A program made the translations under genes and the position numbers. Shown piece after piece: positions 1 to 8,810 of a stretch of DNA of 64,000 nucleotides. How positions within the stretch are numbered: position 1 is the first letter of the stretch; each line of letters starts with the position of its first letter. The notes beneath the pieces were generated by a model. The model was not told where the DNA came from. It ran no database searches and saw only the letters and a list, made by a program, of their open reading frames with translations. The DNA comes from JAUIIK01 sp963709995 (GTDB lineage: Bacteria; Chloroflexota; Chloroflexia; Thermomicrobiales; CFX8): contig CAVPYN010000005.1 of the NCBI GenBank assembly GCA_963709995.1, positions 62,001-126,000 on the forward strand, given 5' to 3'.

Positions 1-803
1 GTCAGGCATCGACGTTCGAAACACTGCAAGAGGACATCCTGATAGGTTCCCGCGACCTTGACATTCGCCCAATACGCCTCGGTGATCGGCCTCCCGGTTG
101 CGAAAATCGGATTCTCGAACAACGCGCCAGAGATTAGGACGCCATCCTCGTAGACTAACCCAGTAGAGTCCATGAACGCCCAAAACGGCGCCGCGACGGC
201 GTGGTCCGTCACCGTGTCGAGATAGGCAGCGGTCACGCCCTGCTCGAACAGGCCCGGATCTTCCCGCAAATTTCCATGACGGCTGAGCCGCTCGGTAATG
301 ACCGATCCAAGTTGCCTCGGCGGCGCCGCCAGCAGGTTCGATTCGTACATCGGGCTAAATGTGGCGTATGTCGGGCCAGTCGGATCATCGGTATCGCCAG
401 CGATATTAGTCATCGCTGGTTCGAGGTATTTGAACGACCGATCGCCGACCTGGACATTGCCAATGATCATCTCGATCACCAACAGGCCATTGGTCACGTA
501 CCAGAGCTCAGTTGGATCAGCGCCGGGATGCGTGATCTCCATCCGGGATTTGTCGAAGTACTGGACAGTTCGCACACCGTCGGGGGAATCAGCATAAGGC
601 TCGCCCAGCTCCCCGGTGAAGGCTTCCGGCCCCCACATCCAGGTACGCGCAACCAGCCCTTCAGCAACCGGAGCGTCCGTCCGCTCCCAGACGGCCCGGA
701 AGCTATCGTTTGCGGGAGGTCCGGCACTAGCTGCTAGTGGCAAGGCGAGCATCGTCAGAACACACACCAGCACGGAACCACTCAGACCAGCGATTCGAGG
801 CAT
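1..803 (-). CDS. Secreted protein of unknown family (C-terminus outside window)
   Basis: The frame opens at ATG 803-801 and stays open to the window edge (267 codons), so the C-terminus is missing. Residues about 5-26 form a hydrophobic signal peptide ending in ASA. The mature part has aromatic-rich motifs (WERTD, RTWMWG, QYFDKSRME, GPTYATF). From memory, similar modules occur in secreted Chloroflexota proteins without assigned function; this is not verified. It starts three bases after the stop of the upstream FAD oxidoreductase gene, so translation is probably coupled and the gene is third in a YciI-oxidase-secreted protein operon. No catalytic motif was recognised. Confidence 0.8.
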   Translation of the reverse strand, partial: MPRIAGLSGSVLVCVLTMLALPLAASAGPPANDSFRAVWERTDAPVAEGLVARTWMWGPEAFTGELGEPYADSPDGVRTVQYFDKSRMEITHPGADPTELWYVTNGLLVIEMIIGNVQVGDRSFKYLEPAMTNIAGDTDDPTGPTYATFSPMYESNLLAAPPRQLGSVITERLSRHGNLREDPGLFEQGVTAAYLDTVTDHAVAAPFWAFMDSTGLVYEDGVLISGALFENPIFATGRPITEAYWANVKVAGTYQDVLLQCFERRCL

Positions 804-806
804 CGT

Positions 807-1979
807 CTACACCGGCAGAGGGGCGATACGCGGGGCCGCGGAAGGCCGGTTGAAGCGTTCGAGCAAAAGCTCGTCCATCGGAATCTCGGTTTCACCATTC
901 GCGATGTGGTCGGCAATCAAAACGCCGATGTAGGGCGCGAGCGCGAAACCATGGCCGGAGAAGCCGCTTGCCATAATGAATCCTTCGACGTGGTCAACTG
1001 GACCGAGTACCGGCACGACATCTTCCGACTCGGCTTCCAGTCCGGCCCAGACGCGCAGCACGTTCGTCTTGAGCAGGCCCGGCCAGATTGCTGAGGAGTG
1101 GTTTGCGCTGCCGGTGATGCTGTCATGACGGTTTCTTGCGATTGGCGTCGCAATATCCTGATAGACGCTCGCCGGCCAGCCTCCGCCGATGAGATAGCGT
1201 CCATTCTTCAACTGTTTCAGGCTCAGGAGCTTGCTCACGCAGCCGATAACCGGATAGAGGTCCATCGGTAGCTCGCTTGTCAACAGCATTTGTGGAGCTC
1301 TGGTGTGTATCGGCAGCTCGAAGCCAGCCATCATCGCGATCTCCGGGCTCCAGGCGCCTGCCGCGTTAACGACCCAGGCCGTCGAGATCAGGCCGTCCGG
1401 CGTCTCGACACCGGTGACGCGTCCGGAATCAGTCAGGATACCGGTCGCTGGTGTTCCTTCAAGGATGCTTGCGCCGTTGCGTTGAGCGGCTGCCCCAAAC
1501 GCCTTCGTCGTCCAGATTGGATTGGCATGCCCATCGGTCGGGCAATACGCGCCAGCAATGACCTGCTCCCCAACCCCGGCCGCAACCTCCCGAACGTCAT
1601 CGCCGTAGAGCATCCGGACATCCAGACCGCTCGCGCGCTGCTCGCGCACCCGCTGTTCGAGATTCGGGAGATCCGTTTCGAACTCGACAAGCGTGAGGTG
1701 TCCATCCTGGTGGTAGTCCAGATCTGCGCCCAACTCTTCGGATAGTCCCGGCCACATCGCGATCGCCCGTATAGCAATTGGCAACTCACGGGGATCTCGC
1801 CCCTGTTGTCTGACGCCACCAGCACTTGCTCCGGAGGCAGCGCTGGAGAGTTCTCGCGCTTCGAGCAATGCGACATCAAGACCGCGTAGCGCAAGCTGGT
1901 AGGCAATCGAGCAACCTTCGACCCCGCCGCCGATGACGACGACGTCAGCGCCAGGCGCAATTGGATGAGGAACCTGCAT
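807..1979 (-). CDS. FAD-dependent oxidoreductase, DAO family
   Basis: The product is a 390-residue flavoprotein of the D-amino-acid oxidase / sarcosine oxidase beta type. It is expected to oxidise an amine or amino acid using bound FAD in the cytoplasm. The N-terminus has the dinucleotide-binding motif VVVIGGGVEG followed by a glutamate (LLEARE) for the ribose. Near the C-terminus lies the usual GFSGHGFALAPYIG segment that closes the FAD site. The ATG at 1979 is preferred over an upstream in-frame ATG because the Rossmann motif then lies close to the N-terminus and the start falls one base after the stop of the YciI-like gene. The substrate cannot be told from sequence. Confidence 0.85.
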   Translation of the reverse strand: MQVPHPIAPGADVVVIGGGVEGCSIAYQLALRGLDVALLEARELSSAASGASAGGVRQQGRDPRELPIAIRAIAMWPGLSEELGADLDYHQDGHLTLVEFETDLPNLEQRVREQRASGLDVRMLYGDDVREVAAGVGEQVIAGAYCPTDGHANPIWTTKAFGAAAQRNGASILEGTPATGILTDSGRVTGVETPDGLISTAWVVNAAGAWSPEIAMMAGFELPIHTRAPQMLLTSELPMDLYPVIGCVSKLLSLKQLKNGRYLIGGGWPASVYQDIATPIARNRHDSITGSANHSSAIWPGLLKTNVLRVWAGLEAESEDVVPVLGPVDHVEGFIMASGFSGHGFALAPYIGVLIADHIANGETEIPMDELLLERFNRPSAAPRIAPLPV

Positions 1980-1980
1980 G

Positions 1981-2241
1981 CTAGAACACCTGATTCCAGG
2001 GTTTGATGGTGTAGGACTTGAAGACACCAGCCTTGCGGAAGGGATCGGCCTCAATCAATGCGACCGCATCGGCTTCCGAATCTGCCTCATAAATAATCAG
2101 CGCGCCAGAATCGTCGGTGAACGGTCCCGAAGCGGCAAGCTGGCCAGCCTCCTTGAGGCTGCCAAGGTACTCGCGATGAGCGGGCCGGGTTCCGGCAATC
2201 ATGTCATGATTCCCATACTCAAAAAAGGTCGCGAACTTCAC
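1981..2241 (-). CDS. YciI-like protein
   Basis: This 86-residue protein of the YciI / dimeric alpha-beta barrel type begins at GTG 2241-2239, preceded by a good ribosome site (AGAGGAG, 6 bases away). The motif RPAHREYLGSLKEAGQL and the later SGPFTDDSGALIIYEA are typical of the family, where the conserved His and Asp are the suspected active site. The final part (DPFRKAGVFKSYTIKPWNQVF, without a gap) matches the usual ending. It is the first gene of a three-gene operon with a DAO-family oxidase and a secreted protein. Its role may be small-molecule handling beside the oxidase, which is inference. Confidence 0.8.
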   Translation of the reverse strand: MKFATFFEYGNHDMIAGTRPAHREYLGSLKEAGQLAASGPFTDDSGALIIYEADSEADAVALIEADPFRKAGVFKSYTIKPWNQVF

Positions 2242-2350
2242 CGTTTCTCCTCTCTGCGTGTCTATCCGCCGCAGTATAGCGAGAATTCGTACTATCATCT
2301 GCCCTTCGAAGGGGCAGCGCCAGATCTGCCGATAGACGAGAGGAGCCTGC

Positions 2351-3454
2351 ATGGGCGCCAGGGTGACCGACATCGCGATCATCGGCGGCGGCATTGTGGG
2401 CTGTTCACTGGCCTACGATCTAACCCGCCAGGGAATCAGCGTCACGATCTTCGATCGTCGCGAACTAGCCCAGGAGGCAAGCCGGGCCTCGGCGGGCATC
2501 ATTTCGGCTCCGTCTCCGGCTGCCGGCGACACGTTGCCAATCGCGTTGCGATCATTCCAGCGCTATCCGGATCTCATACGGGAAATCGAAGAGCGAGCCG
2601 GCTTCAGCACCGGCTGGCACAAGACCGGAATGACCTTGCTCGCCACCGACACCGAGACAGCCTCTGTACGAAACCTTGTTGCCTGGTATCTACAGCACGA
2701 CATCCATCCCATCTGGCTGGACCAGGGCGATCTGCGCGAGCGCGAACCGGCTACAAGCGATCGTTTCACCGGTGGATTGTTCCAGCCGGATGTCGCCAGC
2801 GTTATCCTCGAACGAGTGTCCCAGGCGCTTGCGCTTTCTGCTCAGCAGCTTGGTGCTTCGATTCGGGAACATGAAACGATCATCGACATCGAAGTCGAAC
2901 ACGCGCGGGCCAGCGCGATACGAACGTCCCGCGAGCGCGTTCCCGTCGACACAGTCATCGTTGCCGCCGGAGCATGGAGCCAGATGTTTTCCAACGCTCT
3001 TGATTGGGAAATCTCGACGGTGCCTGTCCGGGGGCAGATGATGGCAGTGTCCAACGTAACGCCTCGGGTGCGCTCGGTACTGGCCCACGATGGCGTCTAC
3101 CTCGTGCCGCGTGCCGACGGCAACGTGGCGGCCGGAGCGACAGAGGAACCAGAATCGGGATTCAACAATAGCGTCACCCCGGACGGCCTAAGCTGGCTCA
3201 CGCACAAGGCATCGGCGATTGCGCCAGCAGTCGGCAATGGCAAGCTGATTTCAACGTGGGCGGGACTGCGCCCGGGAACACCCGATGGCCGGCCAATCAT
3301 TGGCCCCGTCCCGCACCTGAAGAATGTCTGGATTGTCACCGGGCACTTCCGCTCTGGAGCGTTGCTCGCCCCAGGCACATCGGAGATCGTCACCCAGAGT
3401 ATCGCCAGCAACAACGTTGACGAGCGGCTACGCCCGTTCGCGCCAAAGGGGTAA
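2351..3454 (+). CDS. ThiO-like FAD-dependent amine oxidase
   Basis: The 367-residue product resembles glycine oxidase ThiO and related DAO enzymes. The FAD motif AIIGGGIVGCSLAYDL lies at residues about 8-24, with the ribose-binding FDRR segment after it. The C-terminal WAGLRPGTPDGRPIIGP and TGHFRSGALLAPGT motifs are characteristic of ThiO-type oxidases, which oxidise glycine or other small amines to imines with release of H2O2. ATG 2351 has a strong ribosome site (GAGAGGAG). The gene is divergent from the YciI/DAO operon, about 110 bases away. No thiamin gene is adjacent, so the thiO name is withheld. Confidence 0.82.
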   Translation: MGARVTDIAIIGGGIVGCSLAYDLTRQGISVTIFDRRELAQEASRASAGIISAPSPAAGDTLPIALRSFQRYPDLIREIEERAGFSTGWHKTGMTLLATDTETASVRNLVAWYLQHDIHPIWLDQGDLREREPATSDRFTGGLFQPDVASVILERVSQALALSAQQLGASIREHETIIDIEVEHARASAIRTSRERVPVDTVIVAAGAWSQMFSNALDWEISTVPVRGQMMAVSNVTPRVRSVLAHDGVYLVPRADGNVAAGATEEPESGFNNSVTPDGLSWLTHKASAIAPAVGNGKLISTWAGLRPGTPDGRPIIGPVPHLKNVWIVTGHFRSGALLAPGTSEIVTQSIASNNVDERLRPFAPKG

Positions 3455-3463
3455 GGGAGCGCC

Positions 3464-4099
3464 CTACTGCCGTTCGGTCGCAAGGCGTAACGCCAGGGCA
3501 ATAAGCACGAAACCGGTTAGCGCTTCAACCGCACGCCGGACGCTGCCGCGCTGAATGATCCCTCCAGCGCGATCAACCAGGCTCACATACACAGTGAGCC
3601 ACGACAGTGTGAGCAGGCAAAACAGCACGCCCAGCGCGAACAACGGAAAGAACGCTCCATGATCGTCTCCAGCGAACTGCGGCAACAGGCTCGAGAAGAA
3701 CACGGCGATCTTGGGGTTTCCCAGATTGCTGACCAGTCCTTGCCGGATCAATACCCAGTCATCGCCTGACGTGTTCCGCGTGCGGTTACTGCCAGCCAGT
3801 CTCCAACTGCCTGAACCGAGTGCCGAACGGAGCGATTGAACTCCAAGGTAGATCAGGTACATTGCCCCGGCAACCTTTAGCGCGGTGAATGCCGGACCGA
3901 ACGCCAGTAGCAGGGCGGCAAGGCCAGCGCTTGCGACAAACGCCCAGATAAGGAGCCCAGCAGCGACCCCGCAAGCAGTAGCGATCCCCGCCCGCCGGTC
4001 ATTTCCAACCGTATTCCGCAGGACAAGCGCCATGTCGGGACCGGGCGTGACGATCAAGACGATCGACACGCCCAGGAAGGCAAGCAGCGTGTTCGCCAC
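3464..4099 (-). CDS. LysE/RhtB family amino-acid exporter
   Basis: This 211-residue inner membrane protein has about six hydrophobic segments. The N-terminal LIVTPGPDMALVLRNTVGNDRRAG (split here: TPGPDMALVLRN, then GNDRRAG) is the hallmark of the LysE/RhtB exporters of amino acids and homoserine lactones. The family's mid-protein LGNPKIAVFFSSLLPQF segment is present around residues 125-142. It follows pckA on the same strand 15 bases after that gene's stop and converges with the ThiO-like gene, leaving only nine bases between the two stops. The exported substrate is unknown. Confidence 0.88.
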   Translation of the reverse strand: MANTLLAFLGVSIVLIVTPGPDMALVLRNTVGNDRRAGIATACGVAAGLLIWAFVASAGLAALLLAFGPAFTALKVAGAMYLIYLGVQSLRSALGSGSWRLAGSNRTRNTSGDDWVLIRQGLVSNLGNPKIAVFFSSLLPQFAGDDHGAFFPLFALGVLFCLLTLSWLTVYVSLVDRAGGIIQRGSVRRAVEALTGFVLIALALRLATERQ

Positions 4100-4114
4100 T
4101 ACGTTCCCCGCGAC

Positions 4115-5716
4115 CTAGCGAGGACCAGCGGCCCGAACTTCTTCGTCAACGTGGCCTGCGTACTGCTTGAAGTTCTCCTTGAAAAGCGACGCCAGATGGG
4201 CGGCACGCCGGTCGTAAGCATCACCGTCGGACCACGTCTCGCGCGGGTTGAGCACTCCGTCTGGAACCCCCTCGACGGAGACCGGGACCTGAACGCCGAA
4301 GATCGGGTCCTCTCGAAACTCGCCTTCATCGAGCGAGCCGGACAGGGCGGCGTTCACCATCGCCCGGGTGTGCGCGATCCTGATCCGCGAACCGACACCG
4401 TGCGCGCCTCCGGTCCAGCCCGTGTTCACGAGCCAGACGCCCGGCTGGTGACGCTCGATCTTCTTTCGAAGAAGATCGCCATAACGAGTCGGGAGCAGGG
4501 TCATGAACGGGGCGCCAAAGCAAGTCGAGAAGGTCGCTTCCGGCTCGGTCAATCCACGCTCGGTCCCGGCAACCTTGGCGGTATATCCGAGCAGGAAGTA
4601 GTAGGAAGCCTGTGCCGGTGTCAAGCGGGAGATGGGAGGCAGTACACCAAAGGCGTCGGCAGTCAGAAACATGATGTTTCGTGGATGTCCGGCACGGCCA
4701 GAAAGCGAGGCATTCGGAATCATGTCGATTGGATAAGCAGCACGGGTATTCTCCGTTAGCGAGTCATCATCGTAGTCAATCTCCCGACTGTACTCATCGA
4801 GGACGACGTTTTCGACGACCGTGCCAAAGGTGCGTGTGGTCGCGTAGATTTCAGGCTCTGCCTCAGCTGACAAATGGATCGCCTTGGCGTAGCACCCGCC
4901 CTCGAAATTGAAGACACCGTCGTCTGCCCAACCGTGCTCGTCATCTCCGATCAGGGTCCGGCTTGAATCGGAGGACAGCGTCGTCTTACCGGTGCCCGAA
5001 AGTCCGAAGAAAAGCGCGACATCGTCATCCGCCCCGACATTGGCCGAGCAGTGCATCGACATCACGCCCCGCAACGGCAGTTGGTAGTTCATGATTGAGA
5101 AGATCGACTTCTTGATCTCGCCCGCGTATTCCGTGCCACCGACGAGGATCAGGCGCTGTTCGAGATCGACGAGAATGAAAGTCTCGCTGCGTGTGCCATC
5201 GACTTCCGGATCAGCAAAGAACGATGGCGCCTGGAGAACCGTAAAATCGGGTTTCATGCCGGCGAGCTCGTCAACTGGCGGGCGGATGAACATCGTCCGT
5301 GCGAAGAGGCTGTGCCAGGCTTGTTCGGTCACGACCCTGATCGGCATGCGGTACTCGGGATCAGCGCCGACGTACAGATCCTGAACGTAGAGATCCTGGG
5401 CGCTGAGATGGGCGGCTACCTTCTTGTGAAGCGCGTCGAACTTTTCGCGGTCGAATGGCTGGTTGACCGGCCCCCACCAGATATGCTCTTCACTTGGCGG
5501 CTGGCGGACAAAGAACTTGTCCTTGGGGGACCGGCCCGTGTATTTGCCAGTGCTTACGCTGAGCGGGCCGTGGCTGGCAAGGACGCCTTCACCGCGCGCG
5601 ACGGCTCGTTCGATGAGGTGTGACGGGGTGAGATTCCAGTAGACGTCTGCAGTTGGCTGGAGGCCATGATGCTCCAGCCCGTGCCTGCTTGCGGTTCTTT
5701 CGGGTGCCTGAATCAC
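4115..5716 (-). CDS. pckA: Phosphoenolpyruvate carboxykinase (ATP)
   Basis: The 533-residue product fits ATP-dependent PEP carboxykinase, which converts oxaloacetate and ATP to PEP, CO2 and ADP at the entry to gluconeogenesis. Visible signatures are the substrate motif STGKYTGRSPKDKF near residue 55, the kinase-1a P-loop FFGLSGTGKTTLS, the metal-binding IGDDEHGW that follows, and the adenine-site region NTGWTGGAHGVGSRI. The length is normal. The start is GTG 5716, with GAGGAAA a few bases upstream. The 226-base upstream region also carries a forward promoter for the small ORF at 5943. Confidence 0.97.
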   Translation of the reverse strand: MIQAPERTASRHGLEHHGLQPTADVYWNLTPSHLIERAVARGEGVLASHGPLSVSTGKYTGRSPKDKFFVRQPPSEEHIWWGPVNQPFDREKFDALHKKVAAHLSAQDLYVQDLYVGADPEYRMPIRVVTEQAWHSLFARTMFIRPPVDELAGMKPDFTVLQAPSFFADPEVDGTRSETFILVDLEQRLILVGGTEYAGEIKKSIFSIMNYQLPLRGVMSMHCSANVGADDDVALFFGLSGTGKTTLSSDSSRTLIGDDEHGWADDGVFNFEGGCYAKAIHLSAEAEPEIYATTRTFGTVVENVVLDEYSREIDYDDDSLTENTRAAYPIDMIPNASLSGRAGHPRNIMFLTADAFGVLPPISRLTPAQASYYFLLGYTAKVAGTERGLTEPEATFSTCFGAPFMTLLPTRYGDLLRKKIERHQPGVWLVNTGWTGGAHGVGSRIRIAHTRAMVNAALSGSLDEGEFREDPIFGVQVPVSVEGVPDGVLNPRETWSDGDAYDRRAAHLASLFKENFKQYAGHVDEEVRAAGPR

Positions 5717-5860
5717 GATGTGTTTCCTCGACTCTCCTGCTGCGCGACGCCGGATACAAATCGGCGGGTCAATATGCTGACTTGGTATCTTACCCGACTT
5801 GCAGGCTACCCGGAACCACTGGAAAGAGCAGGGACATTCGTCCTGAAGACGAGCGACCTA

Positions 5861-5888
5861 TTGAAATATCACCATATCGTGATATGCT
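5861..5888 (+). promoter_or_regulatory. Sigma70-type promoter overlapped by a palindromic operator
   Basis: TTGAAA (5861-5866), a 16-base spacer and TATGCT (5883-5888) form a plausible promoter reading towards the small ORF at 5943. The spacer holds a perfect inverted repeat, ATATCAC (5866-5872) and GTGATAT (5879-5885), around CATATC. An overlapping second pair, CATATC and GATATG, occupies 5873-5886. A repressor bound here would block RNA polymerase. The cognate regulator is not identifiable. The site is also about 150 bases upstream of the divergent pckA start. Confidence 0.55.
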
Positions 5889-5942
5889 TATTTCCGTAAG
5901 TCTGGAGTGAGCGCGAAAGATCACGCGCCCTCTTGAAAGGTA

Positions 5943-6125
5943 ATGGAAATGAACGTCTTCAAGAAGATCGCCCGGAGTGTCCGGGGCTACAACGGTGATG
6001 ATACGCTGCAGTCGTACTATGGCGCTGTGGCACAACGCAACCAGGTGGGCGGACCGTCCTATCATGAGTCAAAGCGGGACTTCCACTCCCTGCGGGGCAC
6101 CAACGACCGTTACATGCTCTTCTAG
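5943..6125 (+). CDS. Small protein of unknown function (60 aa)
   Basis: A 60-residue ORF starts at ATG 5943 with GAAAGG three bases upstream; the second ATG at 5949 is an alternative with better spacing. The product is polar and rich in Tyr, Ser, Arg and Asn, has no hydrophobic segment and ends in RYMLF. Support for it being real comes from context: a promoter with an operator-like palindrome lies 55 bases upstream, and a 12-bp stem hairpin lies just after the stop. I do not recognise a family. A stress- or metabolite-induced small protein is possible but unsupported. Confidence 0.5.
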   Translation: MEMNVFKKIARSVRGYNGDDTLQSYYGAVAQRNQVGGPSYHESKRDFHSLRGTNDRYMLF

Positions 6126-6156
6126 TCGATCCCAGGCATCGATAATTCATGCTCCA

Positions 6157-6191
6157 CGACGAAGCGGCGCCCCAAGCGTGCCGCTTCGTCG
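6157..6191 (+). terminator. Hairpin after the small ORF
   Basis: A perfect 12-bp stem, CGACGAAGCGGC and GCCGCTTCGTCG, closes an 11-base loop 31 bases after the stop of the 60-residue ORF. There is no clear T-run after it, so it is either a weak intrinsic terminator or a transcript-stabilising hairpin. Confidence 0.5.
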
Positions 6192-6220
6192 GTTAACCGG
6201 AGCCGTGATTGCCACAAAAC

Positions 6221-6249
6221 TTGACGCTCCACCGCGCCGCTGCCATACT
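6221..6249 (+). promoter_or_regulatory. Promoter of tRNA-Glu
   Basis: TTGACG (6221-6226), exactly 17 bases, then CATACT (6244-6249), ending 11 bases before the first base of the tRNA at 6261. The spacing is that expected for a housekeeping sigma factor promoter. Confidence 0.65.
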
Positions 6250-6260
6250 TAACTGACCAT

Positions 6261-6334
6261 GGCGCATTCGTCTAGCGGCCAAGGACACCGCCCTCTCAAG
6301 GCGGAGATCACGGGTTCGAATCCCGTATGCGCTA
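6261..6334 (+). tRNA. tRNA-Glu (anticodon CUC)
   Basis: The acceptor stem GGCGCAT pairs with ATGCGCT (one G-U closing pair) and the discriminator base is A6334. The anticodon stem CCGCC/GGCGG encloses loop CTCTCAA, giving anticodon CTC, which reads GAG. The T arm ACGGG-TTCGAAT-CCCGT is canonical. CCA is not encoded. The gene has its own promoter and a strong intrinsic terminator. A near-identical second copy lies at 9060-9133. Confidence 0.96.
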
Positions 6335-6349
6335 CAAGCGCCATGAATG

Positions 6350-6393
6350 GCGAATGGGGACCGGTATATTGCCGGTCCCCATTCGCTCTTTGT
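6350..6393 (+). terminator. Strong intrinsic terminator after tRNA-Glu
   Basis: A perfect 15-bp stem (6350-6364 with 6372-6386) closes a 7-base loop TATATTG and is followed by TCTTTGT. It ends the tRNA transcript and could also act on transcripts arriving from the converging sulfatase gene. Confidence 0.9.
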
Positions 6394-6458
6394 GTATCGA
6401 TTGTCACAGACGGATCACGCGTTGGCCATAGACGTTACCCTCGGCCGTAACTGCCCTC

Positions 6459-8810
6459 CTACTGCCGGGCGAAGAGTGCCGCCGCTTCCCGCGCCAGGTC
6501 CATGAACGGCTCGCCGCTAACGTCGATCACGACCTTCTCGATGGCGCCGCCGGTGAAGGCGAACGGAGCTTCGCCCGGATAATCATCGGTCACCGGCTCA
6601 AGCCCGGACTTGCCCACACACAGACCACCACCACCAAGCCCGAACTTGCCTGGCTGCGTCATGATCGTTCCCTCTGCGACCTTAGCGTCGCGCATATACA
6701 GACTGAGCGTGCCCTGGGTAGGCATGCCGGTCCCTTCCCGCTCAAAGCTGGCTGACACGACCACATGTCCCTGCGGGATCGGGTCCGTGGCCTCCACCAC
6801 CTGCACGCGCTCTCCTACCCAGTTATAGACGTAGCGCAGTTTGCCGTCCTTCACATAGAGGGCATGACCGCCGAACCGAGATCCCTGGGAGAACAGGACC
6901 CCGTCCGGATCACCTTCGACGTCGATCTCGACCGCGATCGTGTAGGAGCGATTGCGGATGTCCGGCGCCACCGACTCAGGTATGCCCGTGCCGCCTGGAT
7001 AGTAGATGTAGCGGTCGCGCGGCTTCGAGAGCTGCGGTCTCTCGACTGTGAAGAGTTCAAGGGCATTGCGGGTCTCAAGCGGCAGAGCCTGGTATTTGCC
7101 CGCCTCGACCCACCACATGTCGATCATTTCGCGCAACTTCGACGGATACGTCTCAGCCAGATCGTGGCACTCGGACGGGTCTTCGTCGGTGTTGAAAAGC
7201 TCCCAGCGCTGCTCGGTGAAGCTTCCCCAGGCGTTCGGCGCGGCCGGTCCAACCGTGACGGCCTTCCAGCCGCGGTGCCAGATGGCCCGCGTGCCGAGCA
7301 TCGAGTAGAACTGCGTCTCCTTGCCCGTGTCGGCGTCGGCATCTGCGAACGCAGGCGCGAAGCTGACACCCTCGAGCGGCTTCTGGGTATAGCCGTTGAC
7401 CTCGTCCGGCAGTTCGACGCCGAGCGCATCGTAGATGCTCGGGACGATATCGACAGCGTGGGCGTACTGGCGGCGCACCTGCCCGCTGGCCCCGATCGCC
7501 TTTGGCCACGACACCAACAGCGGGTCGGCAGTGCCACCACGCAGATTGCTGTAGCGTTTCCACATCTTGAAGGGCGTGTTGAACGCCCAGGCCCAGCCGG
7601 TGGGATAGTGGTTGTAGGTCTGGGGGCTACCCAGAACGTCGAGGTACTTGAGATTCTCCTCGATTGTGTCGTCGATCCCGTTGAAGAACTTGTTCTCGTT
7701 GACCGAGCCGTTTGGCCCGCCCTCGCCGGATGCGCCATTGTCCGAAACGAGTACCACCAACGTGTTCTCAAGCTGCCCGGATGTTTCCAGGAAGTCGAGC
7801 AAACGACCGATCTGATGGTCTGCGTGACTCAGGAAGCCGGCATACACCTCGGCCATTCGAGAGAACAAGCGCTGCTCCTCGGCGCTAAGCGAGTCCCATG
7901 GGCGCACCGTATCGAGGTCGGGCCAGATCTGTCCATCGGCGCTGGTCTCGTCAACGTAAGGATTGATTGGTGAGAGTTCGGTCGTGTCAGCGACGATGCC
8001 GTTCTGCTTCTGGCGCTCCAGCACGCCCTCGCGATAGGCCTCGTAGCCCATGTCAAATTTCCCGGCATAGCGGTCGGCCCACTCCTTCGGGGCGTGGTGC
8101 GGCGCGTGCGCGGCGCCGGGGCAGAAGTAAAGCAGGAAAGGCTTCTGTGGCGCGATCGCTTTGGCGTCCTGAATGAACTCGATCGCTTTGTCTGTGAGGT
8201 CTTCAGAGAGGTGGTAGCCCTCCTCGGGCGTGCGCGGTGGATCGACAGGATGGTTGTCGTGAATGAGATCCGGATACCACTGATTGGTCTCGCCACCAAG
8301 GAAACCGTAGAAACGCTCGAACCCGCGCCCGAGGGGCCACTGGCGCTTGGATGAGGCCATATTCATTTCATCTTCTGCCGTCAGGTGCCACTTGCCGATG
8401 GCATACGTGTTCCAGCCAAGGCCGTTGAGTACTTCAGCGAGATTCGCACACTCGAACGGGATGTGACCATTCGAGTTCGGGTAGCCATCGGTGATCTCCG
8501 TGATGCCGGCCATCCCGTTCGTCGTGTGGTTCCGGCCCGTCATGAGACAGGAGCGCGTCGGCGAGCACAACGCGGTCGTGTGAAAGTTCGTGTAGACGAG
8601 CCCGGCCTCAGCGATCCGATTGATGTTTGGGGTTTCGATCAAGCCGCCGTAGGGCTCCATCGCGGAGAACCCGACGTCATCGAGTACGATGTACACGATG
8701 TTGGGCGCCCCATCTGGCGCCTTCGGCTGCTCGTACGGGCTCCAGTCGGATGTCGAATCCTTGACATCGATGTTGATCTTTCCCGCAAATGCCTTCTTCG
8801 GCATGGTCAC
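6459..8810 (-). CDS. Arylsulfatase (type I, formylglycine-dependent)
   Basis: The 783-residue product is a large sulfatase that would cleave sulfate esters. Metal ligands are seen in IVYIVLDDVG (Asp44, Asp45). The active-site signature CSPTR at residues 82-86 (Cys82) is followed by SCLMTGRN; Cys82 is the residue converted to formylglycine by a sulfatase-modifying enzyme, not seen in this window. The later AIGKWHL and LVSDNGASGEGG segments supply further active-site residues. No signal peptide is visible, so a cytoplasmic location is likely. The C-terminal 200 residues form an extra beta-rich region found in the long arylsulfatase A-like subgroup. The ATG at 8810 has a good AGGAAGAGGAG site. 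It lies alone between two tRNA-Glu copies. Confidence 0.95.
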   Translation of the reverse strand: MTMPKKAFAGKINIDVKDSTSDWSPYEQPKAPDGAPNIVYIVLDDVGFSAMEPYGGLIETPNINRIAEAGLVYTNFHTTALCSPTRSCLMTGRNHTTNGMAGITEITDGYPNSNGHIPFECANLAEVLNGLGWNTYAIGKWHLTAEDEMNMASSKRQWPLGRGFERFYGFLGGETNQWYPDLIHDNHPVDPPRTPEEGYHLSEDLTDKAIEFIQDAKAIAPQKPFLLYFCPGAAHAPHHAPKEWADRYAGKFDMGYEAYREGVLERQKQNGIVADTTELSPINPYVDETSADGQIWPDLDTVRPWDSLSAEEQRLFSRMAEVYAGFLSHADHQIGRLLDFLETSGQLENTLVVLVSDNGASGEGGPNGSVNENKFFNGIDDTIEENLKYLDVLGSPQTYNHYPTGWAWAFNTPFKMWKRYSNLRGGTADPLLVSWPKAIGASGQVRRQYAHAVDIVPSIYDALGVELPDEVNGYTQKPLEGVSFAPAFADADADTGKETQFYSMLGTRAIWHRGWKAVTVGPAAPNAWGSFTEQRWELFNTDEDPSECHDLAETYPSKLREMIDMWWVEAGKYQALPLETRNALELFTVERPQLSKPRDRYIYYPGGTGIPESVAPDIRNRSYTIAVEIDVEGDPDGVLFSQGSRFGGHALYVKDGKLRYVYNWVGERVQVVEATDPIPQGHVVVSASFEREGTGMPTQGTLSLYMRDAKVAEGTIMTQPGKFGLGGGGLCVGKSGLEPVTDDYPGEAPFAFTGGAIEKVVIDVSGEPFMDLAREAAALFARQ

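Noticed and set aside
6765..7973. 402-codon plus-strand ORF opposite the sulfatase
   Set aside because: It is an antisense open frame caused by GC-rich codon use; the minus-strand sulfatase has all family motifs and this frame has none.
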